From: Sternotherus odoratus
Taxonomy: Eukaryota > Chordata > Testudines > Kinosternidae
Length of the DNA stretch: 64,000 nucleotides
NCBI GenBank assembly: GCA_032164245.1
Contig: JAVMKO010000003.1
Coordinates: forward strand, 90,457,890-90,521,889
Direction of reading: 5' to 3'
Positions 46,755 through 57,639 of the stretch are shown one piece after another. The first letter of the stretch is position 1. Each line of letters begins with the position of its first letter. Below the pieces are notes generated by a model. It was not told the DNA's origin, searched no databases, and worked only from the letters and a program-made list of their open reading frames with translations. The translations under genes were made by a program, and so were the position numbers.

Positions 46755-48626
46755 ATGGATATGGAGAAGCTCCTTAAGTTCCTGGCCGAGAGCCAGCAGC
46801 AACAGGCTACCCAACTGCAACAGCAGCAGCAACAGGCAGCTGCCCAACTGCAGCAACAGCAGCAACTGATCCAGCAGTTGGGGGCCCAGCAGCAGCAATG
46901 CCTGCAGCAACTCGCAACATTGCTTCCTCCCCCTCAGGAGCCCCAGCAAGGAGGGGGCCCCGGACTCCCAGCAGCCGCCCCTCCTGTCCGGCTGACCAAG
47001 ATGGGCCCCGAGGACGACCCGGAGGCCTTCTTGGTAACCTTTGAAAGGGTGGCCTTGGTGGCGGGGTGGGCCCACGACCAATGGGCCACCTTACTGGCCC
47101 CCTACCTGACGGGGACAGCACAGACCATCTACCGGGGCCTGTCCACTGAGGGAGCCCGGGACTACCCGTCTGTAAAGAAGGCGATCTTGGACGCCTTAGA
47201 CATTAGTCCGGAGACCTTCCAGCAGCGTTTCCGAGCCCAGACCTACCCCGCCGGGGCCCGACCCCGGGTGATAGCCCAGGAGTTACGCGAAGCATGTAAA
47301 AGATGGCTCCAGCCCGAACACCGGACTCCCGACGAGCTCATGGAGCAAGTGGTCCTAGAGCAGTTCGTGCAAATCCTCCCACCCCGGGGAAGGACCTGGG
47401 TCCTGCGACACCAACCAAAGACCCTAGCCTCAGCCGTCGCCTTAATGGAGGATTTCCTCGCGGCCGAAGCGCCGGTGGGACCACCTGCACGAGCTGCCCC
47501 AGCAGGACCAGAGAGTCAAGCCCCTGAGAAGAAAAGGAGGGGCCAGGCTGGGCCACGGAACCTCCAGCGGTACCCAGAGCCACGACCCAGACGAGAGGAG
47601 GGCTCCACACAATACACCCCAGTCCCACGACCCAGGAGCGGCCAGGCCGGCCGCAGCCCGCCGAGAAACCCGGCAGGGGGCCCTGCCCGATCTGGGCGGC
47701 CCGAACTAGGACCCTGTTTCTCCTGCGGGAAAACCGGGCATCTCCGACGAGACTGCACCGAAATGGAGTGCAGTTTCGGCCAGGTTTGTGCCGGGGAGGC
47801 CCGCGCCCGGCGACCTCAAGGGGCCAAGATCACCGTACCGGTGGTGGTCGGGACTCATCAGACATTAGCCCTCGTCGACTCTGGCTCCGGGCAGACCCTG
47901 GTGCGTCAACGCATAGGCCCCCCAGCGGACGACCGGCTGGGAACGGTCGGTCTACAATGTATCCACGGGGACATTCAACCGTACCCCTGCGCCCCCGTCC
48001 GGATGACCGTCGGCGGGGTCACGCGATGGATGGTGGTAGGCCTCGCACCCCGACTGGCCTACCCAGTAATCTTGGGGCGGGATTGGCCCGAGTTTCCCGA
48101 GGTCCTCCGCACCGCCGCTAAGGGGGCCTCCCTAGCCACCCCCGTGCTGGAAGGGGAACCCCCGGGAGCCCCGTTCCCGGAAGACGAGGACCCAGCTGCC
48201 ACTGACCCAGAGGGGCAGCCTGAGGAACCCCCCCCACGGGCCACCGGGGAAGCACCATTGCTCTCGGACTTCTGCAGGGACCAGAGAGCGGATCCAACCC
48301 TCCGCCAGGCCTACGAGCGACTGGCGACGGTCAATGGGACTGTGATGGACCCGTCGCAGGCACAGCGTTGGCCTCACTTTGAACTACGCCAGGACCGGCT
48401 TTATCGGGTGGAACAGGACCCCCGCACCGGTAACCCCCGAACCCAACTCCTGGTGCCTCGATGCCACCGACGGGCTGTCATGCAACTGGCCCACGACGTC
48501 CCCGCGGCTGGGCACTTGGGCCCCGAGAAAACCCTAGCCCGAATCCTGGCGCGCTTCTACTGGCCCGGGGTTCATCAGGAGGTGAGGGATTACTGCCGCT
48601 CCTGTCCCGCCTGCCAGCGACTCTGA
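46755..48626 (+). CDS. Gag-protease-integrase(zinc) polyprotein, 623 aa, truncated
   Basis: Starts at ATG 46755 ([13 protein letters not shown]), 77 nt after the LTR. Residues 14-54 are Gln-rich, probably a coiled coil. 85-150 is the capsid N-terminal half. 151-236 ([45 protein letters not shown]) follows the SCAN domain, a dimerising capsid C-terminal fold. 255-320 is basic, Arg/Pro-rich. C321, C324, H329 and C334 form a CCHC zinc knuckle for RNA binding. ALVDSGSG (372-379, D375) is the aspartic protease active site and VILGRD (438-443) its second motif. 501-623 holds the pre-integrase region ([12 protein letters not shown]) and HHCC zinc domain: H580, H587, C617 and C620. It stops at 48626, in LTR sequence, three residues past C620. 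Gag and pol share one frame. No integrase DDE core or RT is present. Confidence 0.9.
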   Translation: MDMEKLLKFLAESQQQQATQLQQQQQQAAAQLQQQQQLIQQLGAQQQQCLQQLATLLPPPQEPQQGGGPGLPAAAPPVRLTKMGPEDDPEAFLVTFERVALVAGWAHDQWATLLAPYLTGTAQTIYRGLSTEGARDYPSVKKAILDALDISPETFQQRFRAQTYPAGARPRVIAQELREACKRWLQPEHRTPDELMEQVVLEQFVQILPPRGRTWVLRHQPKTLASAVALMEDFLAAEAPVGPPARAAPAGPESQAPEKKRRGQAGPRNLQRYPEPRPRREEGSTQYTPVPRPRSGQAGRSPPRNPAGGPARSGRPELGPCFSCGKTGHLRRDCTEMECSFGQVCAGEARARRPQGAKITVPVVVGTHQTLALVDSGSGQTLVRQRIGPPADDRLGTVGLQCIHGDIQPYPCAPVRMTVGGVTRWMVVGLAPRLAYPVILGRDWPEFPEVLRTAAKGASLATPVLEGEPPGAPFPEDEDPAATDPEGQPEEPPPRATGEAPLLSDFCRDQRADPTLRQAYERLATVNGTVMDPSQAQRWPHFELRQDRLYRVEQDPRTGNPRTQLLVPRCHRRAVMQLAHDVPAAGHLGPEKTLARILARFYWPGVHQEVRDYCRSCPACQRL

Positions 48627-49662
48627 GGAGCCCATGAACCTGGGGCCTTCGGAGGACCCGGAGACGGCCCAGGTACCCTGGGAGGGGGAGTGGGGAAGTA
48701 GCCCGGGGGAAGGCCCTGAGCCAATGTCAGTGTGTTGCGGTCAGGATCCCCACTGACTGCAGCGAGCCTTCCACTGCTAGGGCCCCGGGCTGGGGCGCAG
48801 TGGAAGTGGGTGGGCCTGCGCCCCCCCCCCCCTGCCACCACATTGGTGGGTGGTAGTCTCCCCCCCCCCTCACACCGATACCGGGTCTACCGGCTCCTGA
48901 GTTATTGTTCAGCCCCTGCTTAAGGGTCTGAACCCCCTTGACCCCTTATACTTGTTGTTGTTTGCCCTGACTCAGGGCCCAGACTCATTGAACAGTGCTC
49001 AGCCCTGCCGGAGGGTCTGAGCCCCCAGACTCATTGAACAGTGCTCAGCCCCGCCTGAGGGCCTGAGCCCCTAGCTATTGAACAGTGCTCAGCCCTGCCT
49101 GAGGGCCTGAGCCCCTAGCTATTGAACAGTGCTCAGCCCTGCCTGAGGGCCTGAGCCCCTAGCTATTGAACAGTGCTCAGCCCTGCCTGAGGGCCTGAGC
49201 CCCTAGCTATTGAACAGTGCTCAGCCCTGCCTGAGGGCCTGAGCCCCTAGCTATTGAACAGTGCTCAGCCCTGCCTGAGGGCCTGAGCCCCTAGCTATTG
49301 AACAGTGCTCAGCCCTGCCTGAGGGCCTGAGCCCCTAGCTATTGAACAGTGCTCAGCCCTGCCTGAGGGCCTGAGCCCCTAGCTATTGACCAGTGCTCAG
49401 CCCTGCCTGAGGGCCTGAGCCCCTAGCTATCGAACCGTGCTCAGCCCTGCCTGAGGGCCTGAGCCCCCTGACAGTGCTCGGCCCTACCGGAGGGTCTGAG
49501 CCCTAACGTGGACCCACTGCGGCTCCCGCCCGGCGTGAGGGTGGGAGCTAGGACCCTGCGGCCCCGCTAATTCCCCTCAGGGCCGCACGGTCGCGTAGGG
49601 AAGGGTAGGACTTGCCCGCCGGACCGGCGGAAGGGGCGGAGACCCAGTTACCTACCCTTACA
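48615..49662 (+). repeat. 3' LTR, lacking its first 512 bp
   Basis: Begins cagcgactctgaggagccca, equivalent to 45631 of the 5' LTR, and runs to the TTACA end. Both copies are exactly 1048 bp long. The only clear single-base difference is 48840 A against 45855 C. In addition, two C-runs are 12 and 10 here but 11 and 11 in the 5' LTR, and the variant minisatellite unit sits one place further right. Confidence 0.92.
48977..49479 (+). repeat. 44-bp minisatellite in the 3' LTR
   Basis: Nine regular units start at 49075, 49119, 49163, 49207, 49251, 49295, 49339, 49383 and 49427. The 'gaccag' variant is the eighth unit (49383), against the seventh in the 5' LTR. Confidence 0.95.
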
Positions 49663-49667
49663 GAGAC
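49663..49667. repeat. Target-site duplication GAGAC, right
   Basis: 5-bp repeat directly after the CA end of the 3' LTR. After it, hAT sequence resumes with cttctaaaaatattaaaatg. Confidence 0.9.
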
Positions 49668-49776
49668 CTTCTAAAAATATTAAAATGTATTACTGGCACG
49701 CGAAACCTTAAATTAGAGTGACTAAATGAAGACTCGGCGCACCGCTTCTGAAAGGTTGCCGACCCCTGCTCTAGTG

Positions 49777-52379
49777 TTTCCCTGACCATTGTTAAAAGGA
49801 ATTTTTCTTTTCTAACAACATGCTTATGCTAAACTATTGAATATGAGGCAACTCAGCTAATACGTAGCCAAGCATAACTCCCATTGACTTTCAGCAGGAG
49901 TTGCACATTTGCTTTTGCTAGTGCTGGATTTGGCCCTATATGATTAATTTTATAAGAAGTCTAAGAAAAACGTCCCTTTTAATATTGCTAAAAATAAAAA
50001 GGATTAGAAGCCTTCAGGCAACAACTGTAAACAGAGTGCTAGCCAGCACAGTTCTGATCATGTGGGCAAGGTCATGCTGTCTTAATTTACTACAAGATAT
50101 TAGGCCATTATATGGGAGAGGGTTTTCATTAATATTTCCTCCTTCTGGCTAACATGTTACCTCATTCTTTCTATACTTTCCCCTACTTTCTGTTCAGCTG
50201 GTTAACAGTTCTTTCTATGCAATATGCCATTCGTATGAATCAGCCAGCGGGAGATGCTGTTACTTCTGGCACAAAGTCTTGCTCAGCTCAAGAATCAAGA
50301 GTTTCAAAATCCATGTGTTTCACTCCCCCACTTGGCAGGCCCTGGCTAAATCATCTTTACCTGTGGTACAACAGAGAATGATTGTCACTTGCCTCCCCCG
50401 GGATTGGCGTTTCCTTCATTTTGCTTATAATGGTGCCTTTAATCATTTTACTGTTGTAAAAATATTGTAATAACCGCATTTAAATGATTTCACCCTGCAT
50501 TCAGGGTATGTGTGTGCTGCACAAATCATACAGCAGCTTGTAGAGTTCATACACAGCATTCCCCTCTAGCATGGGTAAAAGTAGCATTGTAGAGGTGAGG
50601 CAGTACTTAGGCAAATAAAGACATGCCAGAACCTTAGGGTAGGTACCCTACATGGCTCTCTGCACCCAAGCAGTGCCTCCCCAATCTACACTGCTATTTT
50701 TAGCAGCGTAGTGTCCTGCTGAGGGAGCCTTTTCCCATCATGGGGGAAGGCTCTGGTAGGGGAAAGGCAGTAGGGAAAAGCTCTGCCAGCTCCCTGCAAT
50801 AGGGAAAGGCTCCAGCAGAGGGGAGCTGCCAAACTTTTTCCCTGCTGCTTTACACACACACACACACACACACTCGCTCTCGCTCTCTCATATATGCCAG
50901 AGCCGTAGCTACACACTACAATGTGGACACCACCTGTGTAGTGACTGTACCCTAGCTGCCACTGTCAAGGCCTTAAAGGAGCCTCTGTTATTATGAACCA
51001 TCTTTGATATGAATTTAACTGCATTTAATCACTTCTCTGTTCTCACTCACGGTTTTTATTCTATTCCAAGAAGCTGGTTCTCATGGATGATGACGTTAAG
51101 CTCCATTCATTTTTAATACAGAATATTCCAAAGAGTGGCGGTCTCCCCAGGCCACCTCAGCCCTGCCAAAACGTGTCATGCGAAAGGCTGTTAAGACATA
51201 CCATTGCTAGAAGCAGTATTTCACATACAGTATTTTTTGGGCTGATGAAAAATGTACAAGACCTTGAGAGAGAATGAGGGAGGACATTTTATTGTAACAG
51301 ACATTAAATAGATCTTGATTCTGCCACTCTTACTCATGCTGAGTGGTACCTTACTACTCATGTTATCCCATTAAAATCCATTAGACTAATTACCTAGTAT
51401 AAAGTACTATTCATCAAGAGGAAGTGTGCCAGTATCTGGCTCATGAATGGAGCAGTCAAAGATGTGTCCTAAAAAGTTATTTTAACTGAAAACCTGCAAA
51501 TAGTTAACTTGCCTCAGCAACTATTCCAGAATAGTCAGACCTCCTCGGAGAATTAAATTTTTTTATTTCTTGGTACATATGACACACACTTCCCACTAAC
51601 TTCAGCAGCAATGTCATCGCCAGCTAATGTGTAATGTGTCATCTGATTAGCCATTGGTGAACTCCTCTGATTTCTTCATAAGTAATACTGGTCCAAATTG
51701 CCTGTTGTTACTGAATTTTGATGCTTGGGATAATTTGCACAATGTTTTATATTTATACAGTTACTTTTGCTAAGTGTGGCAAACACATTTTTGACCCCTT
51801 GTTTTTGTAGACTGCAGTAATTTTCTTCTGACCTTAGTGTGGTCCGTATTATCACATCCAAACGCTACACAATGTTACATGCACAGCCTGTGCTGTGATT
51901 AGCTTTGTGAAACATTCTTAATGAAATCCAAAACGAGGTAAAACTGAAGTTGCAAGTCTCAAACCTGGGCCAGCTTTGCCCATGCTTGAATCTGGGACAA
52001 ATTTCAAGCGAAACTGGCCAGTGTATCATGGAAATCAGAAAACTCAGCGGTTTCTCCCAAAGCTCAGACATTTCAACTGAGTTTTACTTGGATTTTTGGG
52101 GTTCAAGTGAAATGCAAAACTCAGGGTATGAAACTCATCAAATCAAAACCAGAAAAATGTTCACATGATTTCTCTGGATCTGAAAGGGCCCTGCTTTGCA
52201 CAGCTTTGGCTTTATAGTCATTGGTGCTAAGATGGAAATGGTAAAAAAGTATCCAGATGGCTAGATAGGTCATGAAAGAGCAACGTGTTGCACACACCAA
52301 AAGGGGCCAGATTCTCAGTGTTGCTCCTGCTGCTTGAAACAGCAGTAAGTCAAAGTGCCCGAGTGGTCAGTAATGGGGG
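49777..52379. other. Intronic DNA with a CA microsatellite
   Basis: A (ca)n run of about 22 bp lies at 50852-50873, followed by ctcgctctcgctctctc. No repeat family, exon or RNA gene is recognised elsewhere here. Confidence 0.55.
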
Positions 52380-52742
52380 TCCCTGCAGCCTTGTAGTATA
52401 TGCAGGCTGCTGCACTGTAGATTTACACCCAGCTTGCTGTACACTGTCACCATGTGGACAAGCCCTCAGATTATCTTCCAGGAAAAGTGGAGATCAGGCA
52501 CGAGACAAGAGATCTGAGCTGAGCCTTGGGAGAAAGGGGAGTGATCTCACTTTTCATGTGCACATTCTAGTGCTTGATGAAGCAGCATCATGATATCCTG
52601 AGCTAAACTGAGATTTTGGTGTGTAAGATTTGGGAGAGAATTTAAATATCACTTGGATGAGGGAAGGACATTTGAGTTCCCATTAATGATTATTTCAAAA
52701 ATTAGATTCTCTGATTTCAGGAATAACGTTCAGGCAAGGATC

Positions 52743-52855
52743 AGAGAGGTAGCCGTGTTAGTCTGGAATAGCAGCGGTAACAACGAGTCCTGTGGCGCCT
52801 TAAAGACTAACTATAAAGTTTTGAAGCATAAGCTTTCGTGGGCTTATTTTTCAGT
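52743..52855. mobile_element. Solo terminus of a Penelope-like element
   Basis: 'gaggtagccgtgttagtctg', 'aacgagtcctgtggcgcctt', 'aaagactaactataaagttt' and 'aagcataagctttcgtgggc' is a longer and better-kept copy of the terminus at 2585 and 24829. No body. Confidence 0.75.
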
Positions 52856-55839
52856 GGGGATGCCTCTGGGGGCTTTTTGTCAAAAGAATAAAAAAACCAA
52901 ACCCCAACCTGGTAAAAGGTTTTAGTTCTATTTCCTAGAGAGACAGCCTCCACTCTAGCAGTAGTGTTTGAGGGTCACTTCTTATCCTGGCTTTGCACAG
53001 ATTCTCTGTATGTTTTTTTCTTTCACTGAAATTCCATAGACAGTAATTAAGGAACTGGAGGCCAGCAAGAGGTCAGCAAGCCTTCGTCAGTGAAAACAGG
53101 GATTGTTTGCCATGTACAACACTCCCTTTTTTCCTTGTGGTGAATAGAAGATTTGCTTAGAGCTGATGACTTATGCCTTTCTTGCAAGCTATGCAACTAG
53201 CAAGTAACTGAGGGAATCAGTCAGTGAGCAGAAAGCAGCTAATTGAGTCCAGCAGCATGCTTTTTTTCTTCTTTACATATTAAGCAGTGGAGTCGGAGTC
53301 AGTGTAATGACTGATCATGTAACTCTGGAGAAGAGGGGTCTTGTGCACAGGATACTAATTGAATATAGTACTTAAGAAGAAGTGCCTAATCCTAAATTTT
53401 AGGGTTAGAAAGCTGACAGAGCAGGAGTTGATCACTTGTGGGATTTATTCGGAACTGAGCTGTAGGCCTATAAATGCCGAAGCCGGTAAGTCATTAAGTG
53501 TGTGGCATGATATAGAGAGGATGTGCCTCCTGTCTCTGAGAGAGAAAAGGCTTTTGTGGTTATTCTTAGGCACTGCATAACATGCTGAGCTTTTCTTGTC
53601 TCCTCTTTCCCTTTCCCTGGGACTCTGAACTCTCTTCTGTTCTATTTTCCTGTCCCCGACTATAGTCAGGCTTCTTTGGGGGGTTCTTCTCCGTTCCTAC
53701 AGTAAAATGATTATATTTTTGGCGGATGTAAAGCTTATTTCAGGGAGAAAGGGAGAAGGGACACATGTACCTACGTCTCCCAATGCAAGCAGCAAATCGG
53801 TTTGATTTGATATACTCAGAGTTCTGGAATGATTAATAAGTGGTTAATTATAGGGTACATCATACACAGAATGTGTGTATTTGCCCTATTCTGCCCCTCA
53901 AGAATTGTCTGACTGTCCCAACACAATTGCAATTTGGGTTCAAATTTGAAGATTTGTTGGGAGATTTTCTGGTTCAGTACGGGAATAAACTATTACTAGG
54001 GCATGAAATTAATTTCAGAAGTTTGATATCTTTCCAAATGGCTTCATATAGCTTGAGTAAAACATCATGCATGTTTTGATTTATCTGCTTCAGCTCTGTA
54101 AATAAAGTGAAGTGGATTTATCTGGACATGACCCTGATATTTCTCAAATACTTCTATTCTATTAGGAGTGGGCTAGCAAGCAGTCGTACATTATGTGTTT
54201 TACAAAGAATGCCTCTCAAACCCTGAAGTGATCCCAAAAATCTCCCTGCAGAGTGTTAGCTACTTCTGTTTTATATTAGTCCAGTAATTCCATATACCCT
54301 CATAAATATGAATACGCTTTGTAAAGCTCTAATTCAAGCGGGGAAGTTAGGATTAATTTATGTTCTAAATTGACAGCATAAAAAAGTCAAAGGGGAAGGA
54401 GGAAAGCGGGTGGAGGAGAGTAAGTTATGGGGCTGCAGTGCTTTTTTTAGTCCCTTGATTACTTTTTTTAAACACTTTAAAATTTTTCTAATTTTGGTTT
54501 AAGGGATTGGGAGAAATATGGTTTTTGAGAATAGCTTTTGAAGGAAGAAGGGGAAGTTGCATGCGGTACATAATCAAGGACATTCTGGGCATAGAGCATG
54601 GCAAAAGTGATGGTAAAATTAGGGTTTCAAGAACATTTTTTCACAGTATTATGGTCACGCTTGCTCTCCAAGCTGTAGCTGCAGCCTCAGCCCTTTCTCG
54701 GAGTTACACTTTTCCAGTCATTCAATGCATGATTATTGCAGTTCACTGTATGCAGTCCTTGATATTTGCAGATGCTGTTCATTTAATTCCAGTTTCCCTG
54801 TAGCCCTTCGTGCGGTTGTGTAATAGAGTTTTCCAAACTGGCCCAGTTTCTTTGCTATTAGAACATTGCAGATGTGTTAAAGATGCACTTGTTCCAAAAG
54901 AAGCTGGAAAAGGAGACTCCGCCCAAGCATAAGTGCCAGATAGGCCCCACAGGCTTTGCTCTGTTCCACTGGCAGCCGAATGGTGCACTGTCTCTTTAAA
55001 GCATGTATAATTTTTTGTATTGGCTTGGTCAATTTGTTATGGTTTAAAACTGTGGAGCCAGCTGTCTGCAATCTGATGTAATGTTGCCATGGAAACTAGA
55101 AATGAAACACTTAAACATTCACCACAGAATTACTACATACAGCATTAGCCAAAATAATTAAAAGTTGAGCCACATGGGCTCTTGGATGGAAAAAATGTGA
55201 AGCAGCAAGGATGGAAATTAGGTTGTTCCTATTTACAGTACTGTAAATCCATTTGTTTTCCCTTTGGAACATTCAGGGAGGCCTCTTAATTAGGCTACTT
55301 AAGAGTCAGGGTATGCCATATTAGATGCCTCTATTTGCTGTACAGAAAGGGTTAACTGTACTGAAATTTAGTGTAATAGGATAACCTTATTCATGTAGCA
55401 ATAAAACATTTATAGACTCACTGTAAGCGTGCTCTGACCTCTGAGTGGGACACCTACTGTGTTGACTGCATAAAGTGCCCTTTCTGATTGCTAGCCTTGA
55501 TTGCTGTGGGATCTTTCCCTGCAGGAAACCATTGATTTTAACGTATATTTCCTTCGTTGTCCATAAAATTGTTCCACCTCAGGGCAACACTTTGCAAAGG
55601 TCTCCCCGGAATATCTGGAGATTGTGCCTGTACTTTTGTATTGTTACAATACGTTGAAAGATTTAAGAAGATGTATCTGACTTTGATAGCAAGCTGCATT
55701 GAAAAAACCTGCAGGAGATGGTTGCTGGGAAATAGTTTTCCCAACCTGTGAGAAATTTTGAGACTTTGAACATATTTTCCTATCCCAAATTGGGATGAAA
55801 AGTTGAAATGTTGAAAAATTTTGTGAATCAAAAAATAAA

Positions 55840-56150
55840 AAGAGGATCAGGTCAATGAAGACATTTTATTTTGATCATTTTGACACATTTGGTTCCAATT
55901 TTGACCTCCTTAATTTTTTCACATTTTTAAATTATAAATGAATTTACATTTGAAAATGAAAAGCCATTTCCAACCAAAAAATTGAACTTTTTGTTTAGAA
56001 AATACAAAATTTCAGCAATTTCAAACCTTTTTTCAAAATTGGAAATTTGTCAAACTCAATCCTTTTCCATAAACAATTTCAGTTTCAAAGAATCAGTATT
56101 TTCCAACAAAAAAGTTGAACTGAAAAAAATCTAGACCAGCTCTTGTGACT
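55840..56150. repeat. AT-rich 'ttttgac/aaatttc' interspersed repeat
   Basis: A run of ttttgatcattttgacac, tttccaaccaaaaaattg and caaaatttcagcaatttc, ending tctagaccagctcttg. Similar to the shorter block at 16805-16930. It looks like a decayed palindromic element; family unknown. Confidence 0.4.
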
Positions 56151-56289
56151 ACCATTTGTAATGGTAGATGTGTAAGGCCTAATCTATAACGTTATTAACA
56201 GTTTTTCTCCCCTACAAAAAAAAAAAAAGATATATATTCTGTGCCACACTTCTGCTTGGTGGTAGGAAAGTTCTGCTGGTCAGACTCTG

Positions 56290-57086
56290 CCGTTGCTTTT
56301 AATCAAACAAATATTCCTCTATCTGCTGGCAATGCTCCTACTAATACAGCCCAATATGCTGTTGGCCTTCTACTGCTGACTCATATCCAGCTTCTTATCC
56401 ACTGTAATCCCCAGGTCCTTTTCCGGAGAACTGCTGCTTAGCCAGTTGGTCCCCAGCCTGTAGCAGTACATGGAATTCTTCTTTCCTAAATGCAGGACTC
56501 TGCACTTGTCTTTGTTGAACCTCATCAGATTTCTTATGGCCCAATCCTCCAATTTTTCTAGGTCACTTTGGACCCCGTCCCCACACTTCAGCATATCTAC
56601 CTCTTCCTCCATCTTCGTGTCATCTGTGAACTTGCTAAGGGTACAATTCATCCCATCATGCAGATCATTAATAAAGATGTTGAACAAACTGGTACCAAGA
56701 CTGACCCCTGGGGCACTCCGCTTGATACCAGCTGAGCCGTTGATCACTACCTGTTGAGTCCGACAATCTAACCACCTTTGTAACCCCTTATATTCCATTC
56801 ATCCAATCCATACTACTTTAACTTATGGCAAGAATACTACCAAAGACTGTATCAAAAGCTTTACTAAAGTCACAATATATCACATCCACTGCTTTCTACA
56901 TATCCACAGAGACAGTTATCTCATTGTAGAAGGTAATCAGGTTGGTCGGGCATGACTTGCCCCTGGTCAATTCATGTTGACTGTTCCTGATCACCTTCCT
57001 CTCCTCCAAATGCTTTAAAGTGGATTCCTTGATGACACACTCCATGATTTTGCTGGGGACAGAATTGAGGCTGACCGGTTTGTAGT
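56290..57086 (-). mobile_element. CR1 LINE ORF2 fragment, minus strand
   Basis: The complement reads CR1 RT from the end before 57086 down to 56290. It is cut at the high-coordinate side by the MITE at 57089 and has no 3' UTR. It is younger-looking than the 35450 copy. Confidence 0.85.
56370..56798 (-). pseudogene. CR1 reverse transcriptase fragment
   Basis: 142 codons open on the minus strand. It contains SAPGVSLGTSLFNIFINDL (RT block with PQGSxLGPxLF-type sequence), KFTDDTKM (the F-x-D-D catalytic motif) and LEDWAIRNLMRFNKDKCRVLHLG (LE.WA....M.FN..KC). Then EKDLGITVDKKLDMSQQ follows. These are successive CR1 RT blocks. It is truncated at both ends, so it is a non-functional piece with an intact catalytic motif. 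Confidence 0.88.
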
Positions 57087-57088
57087 TA

Positions 57089-57636
57089 CCGTATTTTTCG
57101 CCCTATAAGACGCACTTTTTCTTCCCCAAAACGGGGGGGAAAAAGTTGGTGCGTCTTATAGGGCGAATGTGCGCCCCGGTTCCCCCCTCCCCGCCGCGGG
57201 CGGGCTGCCGGGAGCGTCCCGGTTTCCCCCTCCCCGGCGCGGGCGGGCTGCCGGGAGCGTCCCGGTTTCCCCCTCCCCGCTGCGGGCGGGCTGCCGAGGT
57301 TCCCCCCTCCCCGCCGCGGGCGGGCTGCCGGGGTTCCCCCCTCCCCGCCGCAGGCGGGCTGCCGGGAGCGTCCCGGTTCCCCCCTCCCCGCCGCGGGCGG
57401 GCTGCCAGGAGCGCTCCCGGCAGCCCGCCCGCGGCGGGGAGGGGGGAACCGGGATGCTCCCGGCAGCCCGCCCGCGGTGGGGAGGGGGGAACCAGGACGC
57501 TCCCGGCAGCCCGCCCACGCGGCGGGGACGGGAGAGCGAGGCGCTTTTTTTTTTTTTTTTTTTGGTCCGGCTTTTTTATTGAAAAAACGAGGGGGCGTCT
57601 TATAGGCCGGAGCGTCCTATAGGGCGAAAAATACGG
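57089..57636. mobile_element. MITE flanked by TA, with GC-rich foldback
   Basis: The termini ccgtatttttcgccctataa and tagggcgaaaaatacgg are inverted repeats with TA on each side (57087-57088 and 57637-57638). Inside, about five direct copies of a roughly 40-60-bp GC-rich unit ('ccctccccgccgcgggcggg', 'ctgccgggagcgtcccgg') are followed by about three inverted copies ('cccggcagcccgcccgcgg'). A T20 run and a second copy of 'cttataggccgg' style end sequence follow. No transposase. Very CpG-dense. Confidence 0.82.
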
Positions 57637-57639
57637 TAT

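Larger units (their letters stand above)
45119..49662 (+). mobile_element. Gmr1-like Ty3/Gypsy retrotransposon with SCAN-like capsid, internally deleted
   Basis: It starts tgtaaaggggtgg and ends cctacccttaca (LTR ends TGTAA...TTACA). GAGAC is duplicated on both sides (45114-45118 and 49663-49667). Order: 5' LTR 45119-46678, primer site 46682-46699, one ORF 46755-48626 (gag, protease, integrase zinc domain), then a 3' LTR missing its first 512 bp (48615-49662). Integrase core, RT, RNase H and the polypurine tract are absent. The capsid SCAN similarity and protease-then-integrase order point to the Gmr1-like group (literature: Goodwin and Poulter on domain order; Emerson and Thomas on SCAN origin). 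It is strikingly GC- and CpG-rich compared with the AT-rich intron. It cannot transpose alone. Confidence 0.88.
44909..49768. mobile_element. hAT-type MITE split by an LTR retrotransposon
   Basis: The outer ends caggggtaggcaacctatgg and aaaggttgccgacccctg form an inverted repeat. They are flanked by the exact 8-bp repeat ctctagtg at 44901-44908 and 49769-49776. The element proper is 44909-45118 plus 49668-49768, continuous with the copy at 5535-5759 except that it keeps an internal segment that copy lost. The retrotransposon at 45119-49662 interrupts it at GAGAC. Confidence 0.92.

Noticed and set aside
46674..47121. Leu-rich minus-strand ORF
   Set aside because: It is the complement of the CAG-rich Gln tract and capsid start of the gag ORF.
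57146..57622. 158-codon ORF in the GC-rich foldback
   Set aside because: Repetitive Gly/Pro/Arg translation of a direct and inverted array, with matching ORFs on the opposite strand.
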